A stretch of 64,000 nt of DNA, from contig NZ_RDBL01000002.1 in the NCBI RefSeq assembly GCF_008042035.1, forward strand, positions 685,377-749,376. The letters are read 5' to 3'. Of the stretch, positions 46,901-64,000 are shown in pieces. A program made the position numbers and the translations under genes. The stretch comes from Streptomyces sp. col6 (GTDB lineage Bacteria > Actinomycetota > Actinomycetes > Streptomycetales > Streptomycetaceae). The number at the start of each line of letters is the position of its first letter. The first letter of the stretch is position 1. The notes under the pieces were generated by a model that saw only the letters and a program-made list of their open reading frames with translations, was not told the origin of the DNA and did no database searches.

Positions 46901-49900
46901 CGCCCTGCTCGCGCGGCCCGGGGTCACCGCTGCCTGCGCCGTGATCCGGGAGGATGCGCCGGGGGAGCGCCGCCTCGTCGCGTACGCCGTCACCACGGAC
47001 CCCGGCACCCGCCCGGCCGGCCTGCGCGAAGCCCTCACCGAGACGCTGCCGCACTACATGGTGCCCACCGCCGTCGTCCTCCTGGGCGAACTGCCGCTGC
47101 TGCCCAACGGCAAGGCGGACCGGCGCGCCCTGCCCCGGCCCGACGACGAGGCAGAGCACACCGGCGGAGCGACCGGTGCGCTCGGCCCGCGCGAGGACCT
47201 GCTCACCGGGATCTTCGCCGAGGTACTGGGCCGCCCGGGTGTCGGACCGCACGACAGCTTCTTCGACCTCGGCGGGCACTCGCTCCTCGCCATGCGCGTG
47301 GTCAGCCGCGTCCGTACGGTCCTCGGCGCCGGCATCGCCGTGCGCACCCTGTTCGAGCACCCGACCGTCGCCGGGCTCGTCCGGGTCCTCGACAACGAGG
47401 AGCGTTCCCGCCCGCCGGTGCTGCCCGTCGCCGAGCGGCCCGACCCGCTGCCCCTGTCGTACGCGCAGCAGCGGCTCTGGTTCCTGAACCGGCTCGAAGG
47501 GCCCAGCTCCTCCTACAACATCCCGCTCGTCCTCGACATCGAAGGACCGCTGGACACCGACGCCCTGCGTGCCGCCCTGCGGGATGTCGTGGAGCGGCAT
47601 GAGGCGCTGCGCACGGTCTTCCCCGAACGGGACGGTGTGCCGCACCAGCTGATCCTGCCCGCCGAAGCCGTCACGCCCCGGCTGCCCGTGGAGAGCACGG
47701 CACCCACCGCGCTGGAGACGGCCGTCCTGGACGCGGTGAGCGAGCCCTTCGACGTGCTCCGCGATCCACCGCTGCGCGGCAGGCTCCTGCGCACCGCGCC
47801 CGGCCGCCACGTCCTCGTGCTGGTCCTGCACCACATCGCGGGCGACGGCTGGTCGCTGGCCCCGCTCGCCCGCCACCTCGGCGACGCCTACCGGGTCCGC
47901 CTCGCCGGGCGTGAGCCGGAGGCCGGCGGCGCACTCCAGTACGCGGACTACACCCTGTGGCAGCACGCCGCCCTGGGCGACGCGGACACCGCCGGAAGCG
48001 TCCTGCGGGAGCAGCTCCACCACTGGCACACCGCGCTGGCCGGACTGCCCGGACTCATCGACCTCCCGCTCGACCGCCCGCGCCCCGTCACCACCGACCC
48101 CGCGGGCGACGTCCACGCCTTCGACGTGACGCCCGAGCTGCACGCCCAACTCCTGCGCGTGGCACGGGAGTCCGGCACCACGTTGTTCATGGTGCTCCAG
48201 GCGGCCGTGGCCACCCTGCTGCACCGGCACGGCGCGGGTGACGACATCCCGCTCGGCACGCCCGTCGCGGGCCGCACGGACGAGGCGCTGGACGACCTGG
48301 TCGGGTTCTTCGTCAACACCCTCGTCCTGCGCACCGACCTGTCCGGCGCGCCCACCTTCCAGGAACTCCTGGCGCGGGTGCGGGAGTTCGATCTCGCCGC
48401 CTACGCGCACCAGGACGTGCCGTTCGAGCGGCTGGTCGAGAGCGTCAACCCGGTCAGGGCCCGCAACCACCACCCCCTGTTCCAGACCATGCTGGTCCTC
48501 CAGAACCAGGAGGCCGTCCGCCCCGACCTGCCGGGACTCACCGTCGAGGACCGGCTCGTCCACAACGGCCTGAGCAAGTTCGACCTCACCTTCGCGTTCG
48601 GCGAGGAGCGCGGCGCGGGCGGACTCACCGCCGGCATCGAGTACGCCGCCGCGCTCTTCGACCGTGTCACCGTGCGGGCCCTCGCGGCGCGCCTGCTCCG
48701 GCTCCTCGAACAGGTGGCGGCCGACCCCTCCCGGCCCCTCGCGGACTACGACCTGCTGACACCCGAGGAGCGGGCCCGGACCGTCGCCCGGGGCACCGGC
48801 CGCGAACTGCCCGCCCCCGCACCGGACACCACCCTGCCCGCGCTCTTCGCGGCGCAGGCCACCCGCACCCCGGGCGCCGTGGCGGTGGCGGGTGGCGACA
48901 CCACCCTCACGTACGCCGCGCTCGACACCGTCTCCGCCGACCTCGCCCGTGCCCTCGCCGGTCTCGGGGCGGGCCCGGAGACCGGCGTCGGCGTTCTGCT
49001 CTCCCGGTCACCGGCCGTCGTGACCGCCTCCCTCGGCGCGGTCCGCGCCGCCGCCGCGTACGTCCCGATGGACGCGCGCTGGCCCCGGGAACGGCTCGAC
49101 CAGGTCGCCGAGGTGGCGGATGTGCGGGTCCTCGTCGTCGACGAGACGGCCGCCGGCTCCGCCTGGGTGGCCGAGACGGCCCGCCGGATTCCGGTCCTGG
49201 TCGTGGACCGGACCGGCCGCATCCTGCGCGGCGCGCCCCCGGCCCCCGGACGGCCCGCAGCCGTGCCGGGCCCCGCCTCACTCGCGTACGTGATGTTCAC
49301 CTCCGGCTCCACCGGCCTGCCCAAGGGCGTGGGGGTCACCCACGCCGACGTGGTGGCGCTGACCGAGGACGCGGCCTGGCAGGGCGGCGCGGCCGACGCG
49401 GTCCTGATGCACTCGGCGTACGTCTTCGACGCGTCCACCTTCGAGATCTGGGCGCCGCTCCTGCGCGGCGGCACGGTCGTCGTCGCACCCGACGGCGTGC
49501 TGGAGGCCCGCACCCTGCGCGACGCCGTCCGCGAACAGGGCGTGACGGCGGTCTTCCTGACGACGGCCCTGCTCAACGTGATCGCGGACACCGACCCCGG
49601 CGCCTTCGCCGGCCTCCGGCTCGTCTGCGCCGGCGGCGAACTCGCCTCGCCGGACGCCATGCAGCGGGTCGCCGGCGCCGCTCCGGGTGTGCGCGTCCTG
49701 CACGTGTACGGCCCGACCGAGACGACCACCTTCGCCACCCGCTACGAAGTGGCCGCCGACCTGCCGGCGGGCCCGCCGCCCATCGGCCGGCCCCTGGACG
49801 GCATGCGGCTGTACGTGCTCGACGGCTCGCTGGGCCCGGTCCCCGCGGGCGTCACGGGCGAGCTGTATCTCGCGGGGCGCGGCGTCGCCCGGGGGTACAC

Positions 49901-52900
49901 CGGCCTGCCCGCCCTGACCGCCACCCGGTTCGTGGCCGACCCCTTCGACGCGGACGGCGGGCGCATGTACCGCACCGGCGACCTCGTCAAGTGGACGCCC
50001 GACGGGCACATCGCCTACGTATCCCGCGCCGACAGTCAGGTGAAGCTGCGCGGCTACCGCATCGAACCCGGCGAGATCGAGTCCGTCCTCGCCTGCTGCG
50101 AAGGCGTCGCCGACTCCTTCACCGTCGTGCGCGAGGACGTGCCGGGGGACCGGCGGCTCGTCGCCTACGTGGTGCCCGCCGGGACCGTCCGCCCCGACCC
50201 GGCCGACCTCGCCGAAGCCGTCGGGCGGTCCCTGCCCGCCTACATGGTGCCCTCCGCGTTCGTCCTGACCGACGCGCTGCCGCTGACCGTCAACGGCAAG
50301 GTGGACCGGCGTGCCCTGCCCGCGCCCGAACAGCACGCCGCACCACGCGGGCGCGCCCCCCGCACCGCGCGCGAGGAGATCGTCTGCGGGCTCGTCGCCG
50401 ATGTCCTCGGCCTGCCGGCCGTGGGCGCCGACGACGACTTCTTCGCGCTCGGCGGCCACTCCCTGCTGGCCACCCGCCTCGTCGCCCGCGTCCGGACCGC
50501 GCTCGCCGTGGAGGTCCAGGTCAAGGCGGTCTTCGAGCACCCCACGCCCGCCGCGCTCGCCGCCGCCCTCGACGGTGCCGAAGCCGCCGCCCTGCCGCTG
50601 GAGCGCGCCCCGCACCGGCCCGACCCGCTGCCGCTGTCCTACGCCCAGCAGCGGCTGTGGTTCCTCAACCGGTTCGAGGGGCCCAGCCCCACGTACAACG
50701 TGCCGCTGGTGCTGCGGCTGGAAGGACCGCTCGACGCGCAGGCCCTGGAGAGCGCCCTCGTGGACGTCGTGGAACGCCACGAGAGCCTGCGCACCGTCTT
50801 CCCGGAAACCGGGGGGGTGCCGCGGCAGCTCGTCCTCGGTGCCGACCACGCCGATCTGGACCTGACGCCCCGGGACACGCGCCCGGACGGCCTGGACGCG
50901 GCGCTGGCCGCCGAGGTGGCGCACGCCTTCGACGTCACCGGCGACCTGCCGGTGCGGGCCCGGCTGCTGAGGCTCGGCGCCGAGTCCCACGTCCTGGTGC
51001 TCCTCGTCCACCACATCGCGGGCGACGGCTGGTCGCTCGCCCCGCTCGCCCGCGACCTCGGCGACGCCTACCGCCTCCGCAGCCGGGGCAAGGCGCCCGA
51101 CTGGCCGGAACTCCGCGTCCAGTACGCCGACTACACCCTCTGGCAGCACGCCCTCCTGGGCGACGAGAACGACGCGGACAGCAGGGCCGCCCGCCAGCTG
51201 GAGTGGTGGCGCACCGCCCTGGCCGGCGCCCCCGGACTGCTCGCCCTGCCCCTGGACCGGCCGCGCCCCGCCGTCCTGACGTACCGGGGCGACGCCTTCG
51301 CGTTCCCCGTCGACGCGGACACCCACCGGGCGCTCGCCGAGCTGGCCCGCGCCCGGGGATGCAGCCTGTTCATGGTGCTCCAGGCGGCCCTGTCCGTCCT
51401 GCTCTCCCGGCACGGGGCCGGCGAGGACATCCCCCTCGGCACCGCCGTCGCCGGACGCACCGACGAAGCGCTCGACGACCTGGTGGGCTTCTTCGTCAAC
51501 ACCCTCGTCCTGCGCACCGACCTGACGGGCGACCCCACCTTCACCGAAGTCCTCGACCGGGTCCGGGCGTTCGACCTCACCGCCTACGCCCACCAGCACC
51601 TGCCGTTCGAACGACTGGTGGACGCCCTCGCCCCGAGCCGCGCCCAGGACCACCACCCGCTCTTCCAGACCATGATCGTCCTCCAGAACCAGGCGGACAC
51701 GGCGCTCGGCCTGGACGGTCTCGCCGTGACCGAGCAGCCCGTGCGGACCGGCATCAGCAAGTTCGACCTCACGTTCACCTTCACCGAGACCCGCGACGAC
51801 GCGGGCCGGCCCACCGGTCTCGACGGGAACCTGGAGTTCTCCACCGACCTGTTCGACCCCGCCACCGCGCACGCCCTGGCCGCGCGCCTGACCCGTCTGC
51901 TCGCGTCGCTCGCCGCCGACCCCGACGGGCGCGTCCGCACCGCGGCGTTCCTGGACGCGGCCGAGCGGACCGAGCTGGACCGGGCCGCCCCGGGACCCGT
52001 GCGGCCGGTGCACGCGCGCACGGCGCCCGAGGCGTTCCGTGCCCAGGTGGCCCGTACTCCCGGGCGGACCGCCGTCCGGGCCGGCGCCCAGCGGCTCACC
52101 TTCGCCGAACTCGACGCCCTTTCCGACAGCCTGGCCCGTCACCTGCACGACCGGGGCGTCGGGCGGGGTGACCTCGTGGCCCTGGCCGCCGAAGGCACCG
52201 CCGACCGGGTCGTCGCGATGCTCGCGGTGGCCAAGGCGGGGGCGGCCTGCCTGCCCGTCGACCTGGACTACCCCGAGGCACGCGTCGCCCACATGCTGGA
52301 GGACGCCCGCCCGGCCCTGTTCCTGGTCCACGACCCGGCACGCGCCGCCCGGTTCACGACCGTGCCCCTTCTCGCGCTGGGCGACCGGAGCGCCTGGCCG
52401 GCCGGACGCGCCGTGCTCCCCGACGCCGAGCCCGGCCCGGACGACGCCGCGTATGTCATCTACACCTCCGGCTCCACCGGCCGGCCCAAGGGTGTCGTCG
52501 TCACCCACGGAGCGCTCACCAACCACATGGCCTGGATGGCCCGCCACTTCGGCCTCACCGACGACGACCGGGTCCTCGCCCGCACCTCGCCCAGCTTCGA
52601 CGCCTCGGTGTGGGAGACCTGGCTGCCCCTGCTGCACGGCGGCGCCACCTGCCCCGTACCGCCCGCCCTCAACCACGACCCGGCGGGGTTGCTTGCCCGG
52701 ATGCGCGACGAGGGCGTGACCATCGCCCAGTTCGTGCCCTCGCACCTCGGACTGCTGCTCACCGAGACCGGGCCCGAGGCGGCGCCCCCGGCACTCCGCG
52801 CCGTCGCCTGCGGCGGCGAGCCCCTGACCGGGGCCCTGGCGGCGCGGGCCCGCCGTATCTGGGCGGCCGAGGTGCATAACCTCTACGGCCCGACCGAGAC

Positions 52901-55288
52901 GACGATCGACGCCACCGCCCACCACATCCGTGCCGACGAAGCGACCGAGGAGGGCGGCATCCCGCTCGGCCACCCCGTCGACAACACCCGCGCCTACGTC
53001 CTGGACACCGCGCTCCAGCCCGTGCCCGTGGGCGTGACCGGCGAACTCCACATCGCCGGCGACGGCCTTGCGCGGGGCTACCTCGGCCGCCCCGGCCTGA
53101 CCGCCACCCGCTTCGTCGCCGACCCCTTCGGCCCGGCCGGCAGCCGGATGTACCGCACGGGCGACCTCGTCCGCCGGGACACGAACGGGCTGCTGCACTA
53201 CGTCTCGCGCGCCGACGACCAGGTCAAGCTGAACGGCTTCCGCGTCGAACTCGGCGAGATCGAGGCCGCGCTCACCGGGCTGGACGGCGTCACCGCCGCC
53301 TGCGCCCTCGTCCGCGAGGACCGGCCCGGCGAACGGCGCCTGGTCGCGTACACCGTGGGCGCAGCACCCCTCACCGAAGGCGAACTGCGCACCCGGCTCA
53401 CCACCGCCCTGCCGCCGTACATGGTGCCCGCCGCCTTCGTGGCCCTGGACTCACTGCCGCTCCTGCCGAACGGGAAGACGGACCGGGCTGCCCTGCCCGC
53501 ACCGGCGCGCCCCACCGCCGGCCGCCCCGGCCGGGAGCCGCGCACCGCGGCCGAACGCGTCCTGAGCGAGGCGTTCGCCTCCGTGCTGCGCGCTCCCGCC
53601 GTCCGCACCGACGACGACTTCTTCGCGCTCGGCGGCGACAGCATCCTGTCCATCCAACTCGTCAGCCGTGTCCGGGAAGCCGGACTCGGCGTCACACCGC
53701 GCGACGTCTTCGTCCACCGCACCCCGGAAGCCATCGCCGCCGTCGCCGCACCACTCGACGACAGCACGAGCGAACCGGCCGGCCACGGCACCGGCGAGAT
53801 GGCGCCCACCCCCATCGCCGCCTGGCTCCTGGAACGCCCCGGCACCATCGACGGCTACAACCAGTCCGGCGTGCTCAGCACCCCCGCCGGGGCCACCGAG
53901 GACACCCTCGTCGCCGCCCTCCAGCTTCTCGTCGACCACCACGACATGCTCCGCCTGCGGGTCACCCGCACCGCCGGGGGCGACCCCGTACTCGAAGCCC
54001 TGCCGCCCGGCGCCGTCACGGCCGGGCGCCGCTTCACCCGCGTCGACCTCACCGGACTCGATGCCGACGCCGCCCGCGCCGCCCTCACCGAAGCGGGCGA
54101 ACGCGCCCGCAGGCGCCTGCGGCCCTCCGCCGGAGCCGTCTTCGAGGCCGTCTGGGGCGACGCGGGACCCGGCGCACGCGGACGGCTGCTCCTGGTCGTG
54201 CACCACCTGTCCGTCGACGCGGTCTCCTGGCGCATCCTCGCCGAGGATCTCGCCCACGCCTGGCGGGCGGCCACCGGGCCGGCCGGCCCGGCACCCGCGC
54301 TGCCCGCCGCGACCACCTCGTACCGGCGCTGGTCCCAGCTCCTGGCCGAGCAGGCCCACGCACCCGCACGCCTGAGCGAACTGCCCCTGTGGGAGGAGGT
54401 GCTGAGGACACCGGACCCCCAGCTCGGGTACCGGCCGCTCGACCCGTTCCTGGACACCGCCGACGGCACCCGCACCCTCACCACCCAGCTGCCCGCCACC
54501 TGGACGAAGCCCCTGCTCACCACCGTCCCGGGCGCCTTCCACGCCGGAGTCGACGACATCCTGCTCACCGCCCTCGCCCTCGCGGTCAACGCCCGGCGGG
54601 ACCGCCGCACCCGCGGCCTCGACCCGGACACGGCTGTCCTGCTCGACCTGGAGAGCCACGGCCGGGAACAGCTCGCCGACCACATCGACCTGTCCCGCAC
54701 GGTCGGCTGGTTCACCAGCCTCCACCCGGTCCGGATCGACCCGGGACCGCTCGACGTCCGCGACCCGGCACGCATCGACGCCGCGCTCGTTGAACGTGCA
54801 GTGAAGCGCGTCAAGGAACAGCTGCGCACCGTCCCCGACCACGGCGTCGGCCACGGCATGCTGCGCCACCTCAACCCCGCGACCGGCCCCCGGCTCGCCG
54901 CCCCCGCACCCCAGATCGGCTTCAACTACCTGGGACGGTACGCCGCCCCCGGCCGGGCGGCCGCGGGCGACTGGGAGGTCCTGCTCGACGCCGGCGGGCC
55001 GCGCAGCCAGGACCCCGGCATGGCCGTGCACCACGTCCTCGACATCAACGCGCACACCGAGGACCTGCCCGAAGGACCCCGCCTGGTGGCCCGCTGGACC
55101 TGGCCCAGCGACCTGCTCAAGGAGGAGGACGTGGGCGCACTCGCCGAGGCGTTCAACCGTGCGCTGCGCGCCCTCGCGGAACACGCCGGACAACCCGGAG
55201 CAGGCGGCTACACGCCGTCCGACCTTCCCCTGGTCTCGCTCAACCAGGCCCAGATCGACCGACTGCAGAACAAGTGGGGTGGACGCAA

Positions 55289-55292
<4 letters not shown>
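40932..55292 (+). CDS. Four-module nonribosomal peptide synthetase: C-A-PCP, C-A-PCP, C-A-PCP, C-A-PCP-E
   Basis: The product has 4786 residues. Domain starts are: C1 at about 35 (EntF-like, [18 protein letters not shown]), A1 510, PCP1 Ser1050; C2 1107 (HHIVADG), A2 1573, PCP2 Ser2117; C3 2174, A3 2634, PCP3 Ser3177; C4 3234, A4 3697, PCP4 Ser4237 (GGDSIL); E 4290-4770 ([15 protein letters not shown]). All C and E active-site histidines and PCP serines are intact. Pocket residues read by alignment to GrsA-Phe are A1 DAFFAGVTFK, A2 DAWQLGLIDK, A3 DAFFCGVTFK and A4 DAWQAGLIDK. A2 and A4 resemble the published Gln code DAWQFGLIDK; A1 and A3 look aliphatic. The E domain would give D-Gln at position 4. 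The ATG at 40932 lacks a clear ribosome-binding site; ATG 40995 is possible. Confidence 0.93.
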
Positions 55293-62818
<7,526 letters not shown>

Positions 62819-62926
62819 CGCGCCACGTCGTCAGGAAGTCCCCGGCAAAAGGGATACAACCATCGGCACCCCTGAGAGGTCCCAACAAGTGGGAGCAAAA
62901 GACTCCTGGAGCTACAAGGGGGAAAT

Positions 62927-63376
62927 ATGCGAAACATCCGTACTCTCGCGACCGCCGGGGCCCTGACCACCCTGATGGTGGGCGCGACGGCCGCCTTCGG
63001 TCCGACCGCGTCCGCCGCGCCCAACACCACCCCGCAGAAGGTCTGCGGGAGCGCCTACAAGACCGTGAACTCCGCCGCCGTGGGCTCCCTCGGCACGGTC
63101 TACCTGACGTACAACGCGTCGAACGGCAAGAACTGTGTGGTGACCATCCGGTCCACCCCGGGCGTCAAGAAGGACATGTCCACGTACCTCTACGTCACCG
63201 ACACCGACGAGTCGGCGGGCGACTACGGGAGCTACACCTCGTACGCCGGTCCGGCCTACGCCTACGGCAAGGGCCACTGCGTCAGCTGGGGCGGCCACAT
63301 CGCCAACGTGTACGTCTCCGTGGAGAACTCCAACTGCGCCTCGCTCAAGGAGCAGCGGAGCCTCGAAGTCCGCTGA
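62927..63376 (+). CDS. Secreted spore-associated protein A (SapA)-like protein
   Basis: The product has 149 residues from ATG 62927, with AAGGGGG 5 nt upstream. A Sec signal peptide ends at ASA just before [11 protein letters not shown]. The mature part has four Cys (VCGSAY, NCVVT, HCVSW, NCAS) able to form two disulfides, and resembles the small SapA-type proteins found on streptomycete spores. It lies 108 nt after the NRPS stop, with a hairpin-prone leader, and is followed by a strong terminator, so it is probably a separate transcription unit. Confidence 0.75.
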   Translation: MRNIRTLATAGALTTLMVGATAAFGPTASAAPNTTPQKVCGSAYKTVNSAAVGSLGTVYLTYNASNGKNCVVTIRSTPGVKKDMSTYLYVTDTDESAGDYGSYTSYAGPAYAYGKGHCVSWGGHIANVYVSVENSNCASLKEQRSLEVR

Positions 63377-63390
63377 TCCGCGCCGCTCAC

Positions 63391-63426
63391 AGGGCCCGCC
63401 CCCGGCTCACGCCGGGGGCGGGCCCT
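63391..63426 (+). terminator. Strong hairpin terminator after the SapA-like gene
   Basis: Two 16-nt perfectly complementary arms, AGGGCCCGCCCCCGGC and GCCGGGGGCGGGCCCT, flank the loop TCAC. The hairpin begins 15 nt after the stop codon. It has no T run, as usual for this GC content. Confidence 0.85.
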
Positions 63427-63530
63427 GCCCAACTCCACACCTGAGCGGCCGAATTCGTCGCTTCGGGGGCGACGGGGCCTCGCGATTCCGTACGCTGCCT
63501 GAGTCGGGCGGACTGCTGAGGGGGAGTCGT

Positions 63531-64000
63531 ATGTCGTTGCGCAAAGGTGCCAACACGCTGGTCGCGAGCGCGGGTGTGCGGGTGGAGCTCGGCTGGCGCA
63601 CCGGCCCCGGTGCCCCCGACGTCGACGCCTCGGCCCTGCTGCTGACGGCGGGCGGCAGGGTGCGCTCGGACGACGACTTCGTGTTCTACAACCAGCCCGT
63701 GCACCCCCGGGGCGCCGTGCGCCACGAGGGCCGTCGTCAGGACGGGGCCGGCGTGGTCGAGACGATCCAGGTGTCGCTCTCCGCGGTGGAGCAGGAGGTC
63801 GCGACCGTGGTCCTCGCGGCCTCCACGGACGGCACGTTCGGCAGGGTGCCGGGCCTGTACATCCGGGTGCTGGACGCCGCGAGCGGCGTCGAGACCGCAC
63901 GGTTCGACCCGGTGGACGCCACCACGGAGACCGCGTTCGTCCTCGGTGAGCTGTACCGGCGCAACGGCACCTGGAAGTTCCGGGCCGTGGGCCAGGGGTA
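63531..64000 (+). CDS. TerD family protein (3' end outside window)
   Basis: The ATG at 63531 has GGGGGAG upstream. The visible 156 codons encode [21 protein letters not shown] and the TerD core, with [27 protein letters not shown] and [20 protein letters not shown]. These regions hold the conserved Asp residues that bind Ca2+ in TerD-domain proteins. The opening is a little unusual for TerD in that Ser-Val-Ser strands are replaced by [10 protein letters not shown]. TerD proteins are linked to tellurite resistance and to stress and differentiation in streptomycetes. The C-terminus is cut off by the window end. Confidence 0.88.
   Translation, partial: MSLRKGANTLVASAGVRVELGWRTGPGAPDVDASALLLTAGGRVRSDDDFVFYNQPVHPRGAVRHEGRRQDGAGVVETIQVSLSAVEQEVATVVLAASTDGTFGRVPGLYIRVLDAASGVETARFDPVDATTETAFVLGELYRRNGTWKFRAVGQG

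Noticed and set aside
41157..48563. A 2468-codon open frame on the reverse strand
   Set aside because: It is the antisense shadow of the first NRPS, produced by G/C third-position bias. It has no family similarity.

Overview
The window is high-GC actinobacterial DNA, most likely from a Streptomyces or a close relative. Pointers are the strong G/C third-codon bias that opens long antisense frames, the many GTG starts and 4-base ATGA/GTGA gene overlaps, a gas-vesicle cluster in the streptomycete order gvpOAFGYZJLSK, a spore-associated-protein-A-like secreted protein, an ECF41 sigma factor and a multimodular NRPS. No tRNA, rRNA, CRISPR array, insertion sequence or phage gene was seen.

Layout. 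1-1969 (minus): 3'-truncated nitrate/nitrite-sensing histidine kinase. 2288-8777 (plus): six-gene Mrp Na+/H+ antiporter operon with an MrpA-MrpB fusion. 8913-11757 (plus): assimilatory nitrate reductase fused to a flavodoxin domain, cut off at a perfect 74-bp fold-back repeat copied from the 3' end of the convergent aldo/keto reductase gene (11865-12836, minus). 13144-18132: a DUF4232 lipoprotein, a 490-residue protein with three internal Cys/His repeats, a VOC protein, a uracil-DNA glycosylase, a DUF2945 protein and a DUF488 protein. 18114-19682: an ECF41 sigma factor divergent from a small membrane protein, separated by a long palindrome holding two back-to-back ECF41-like promoters. 19746-23128: a translationally coupled ATP-grasp/CocE-hydrolase pair. 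23150-27217: stress and regulation genes (GAF-SpoIIE phosphatase, PRC-barrel protein, flavodoxin-fold oxidoreductase, SigB/SigF-type sigma factor, Asp23 protein).

27360-32765 (minus) is the ten-gene gas-vesicle operon. 32891-34974 is a TetR/MFS pair with two operator-like palindromes. 35092-39822 holds a FemX-like transferase, a FAD-Rieske oxidoreductase, an unknown protein, a hemerythrin protein and ThpR.

40378-62818 (plus) is the main biosynthetic locus: an MbtH-like protein and two NRPSs (4786 and about 2509 residues) making six modules, C-A-PCP / C-A-PCP / C-A-PCP / C-A-PCP-E // C-A-PCP / C-A-PCP-R. Residues read from the adenylation pockets suggest aliphatic-Gln-aliphatic-D-Gln-aliphatic-Phe, released by the terminal reductase as a peptide aldehyde or alcohol, possibly N-acylated through the EntF-like first C domain. 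The window ends with a SapA-like secreted protein and a partial TerD-family gene.

The most unusual signals are the fold-back junction in the nitrate reductase gene, the twin ECF41 promoters in one palindrome, the triplicated Cys/His protein, and the six-module reductive NRPS with an AT-rich palindrome upstream. All functions are inferred from sequence recognised by eye; no database search was run.
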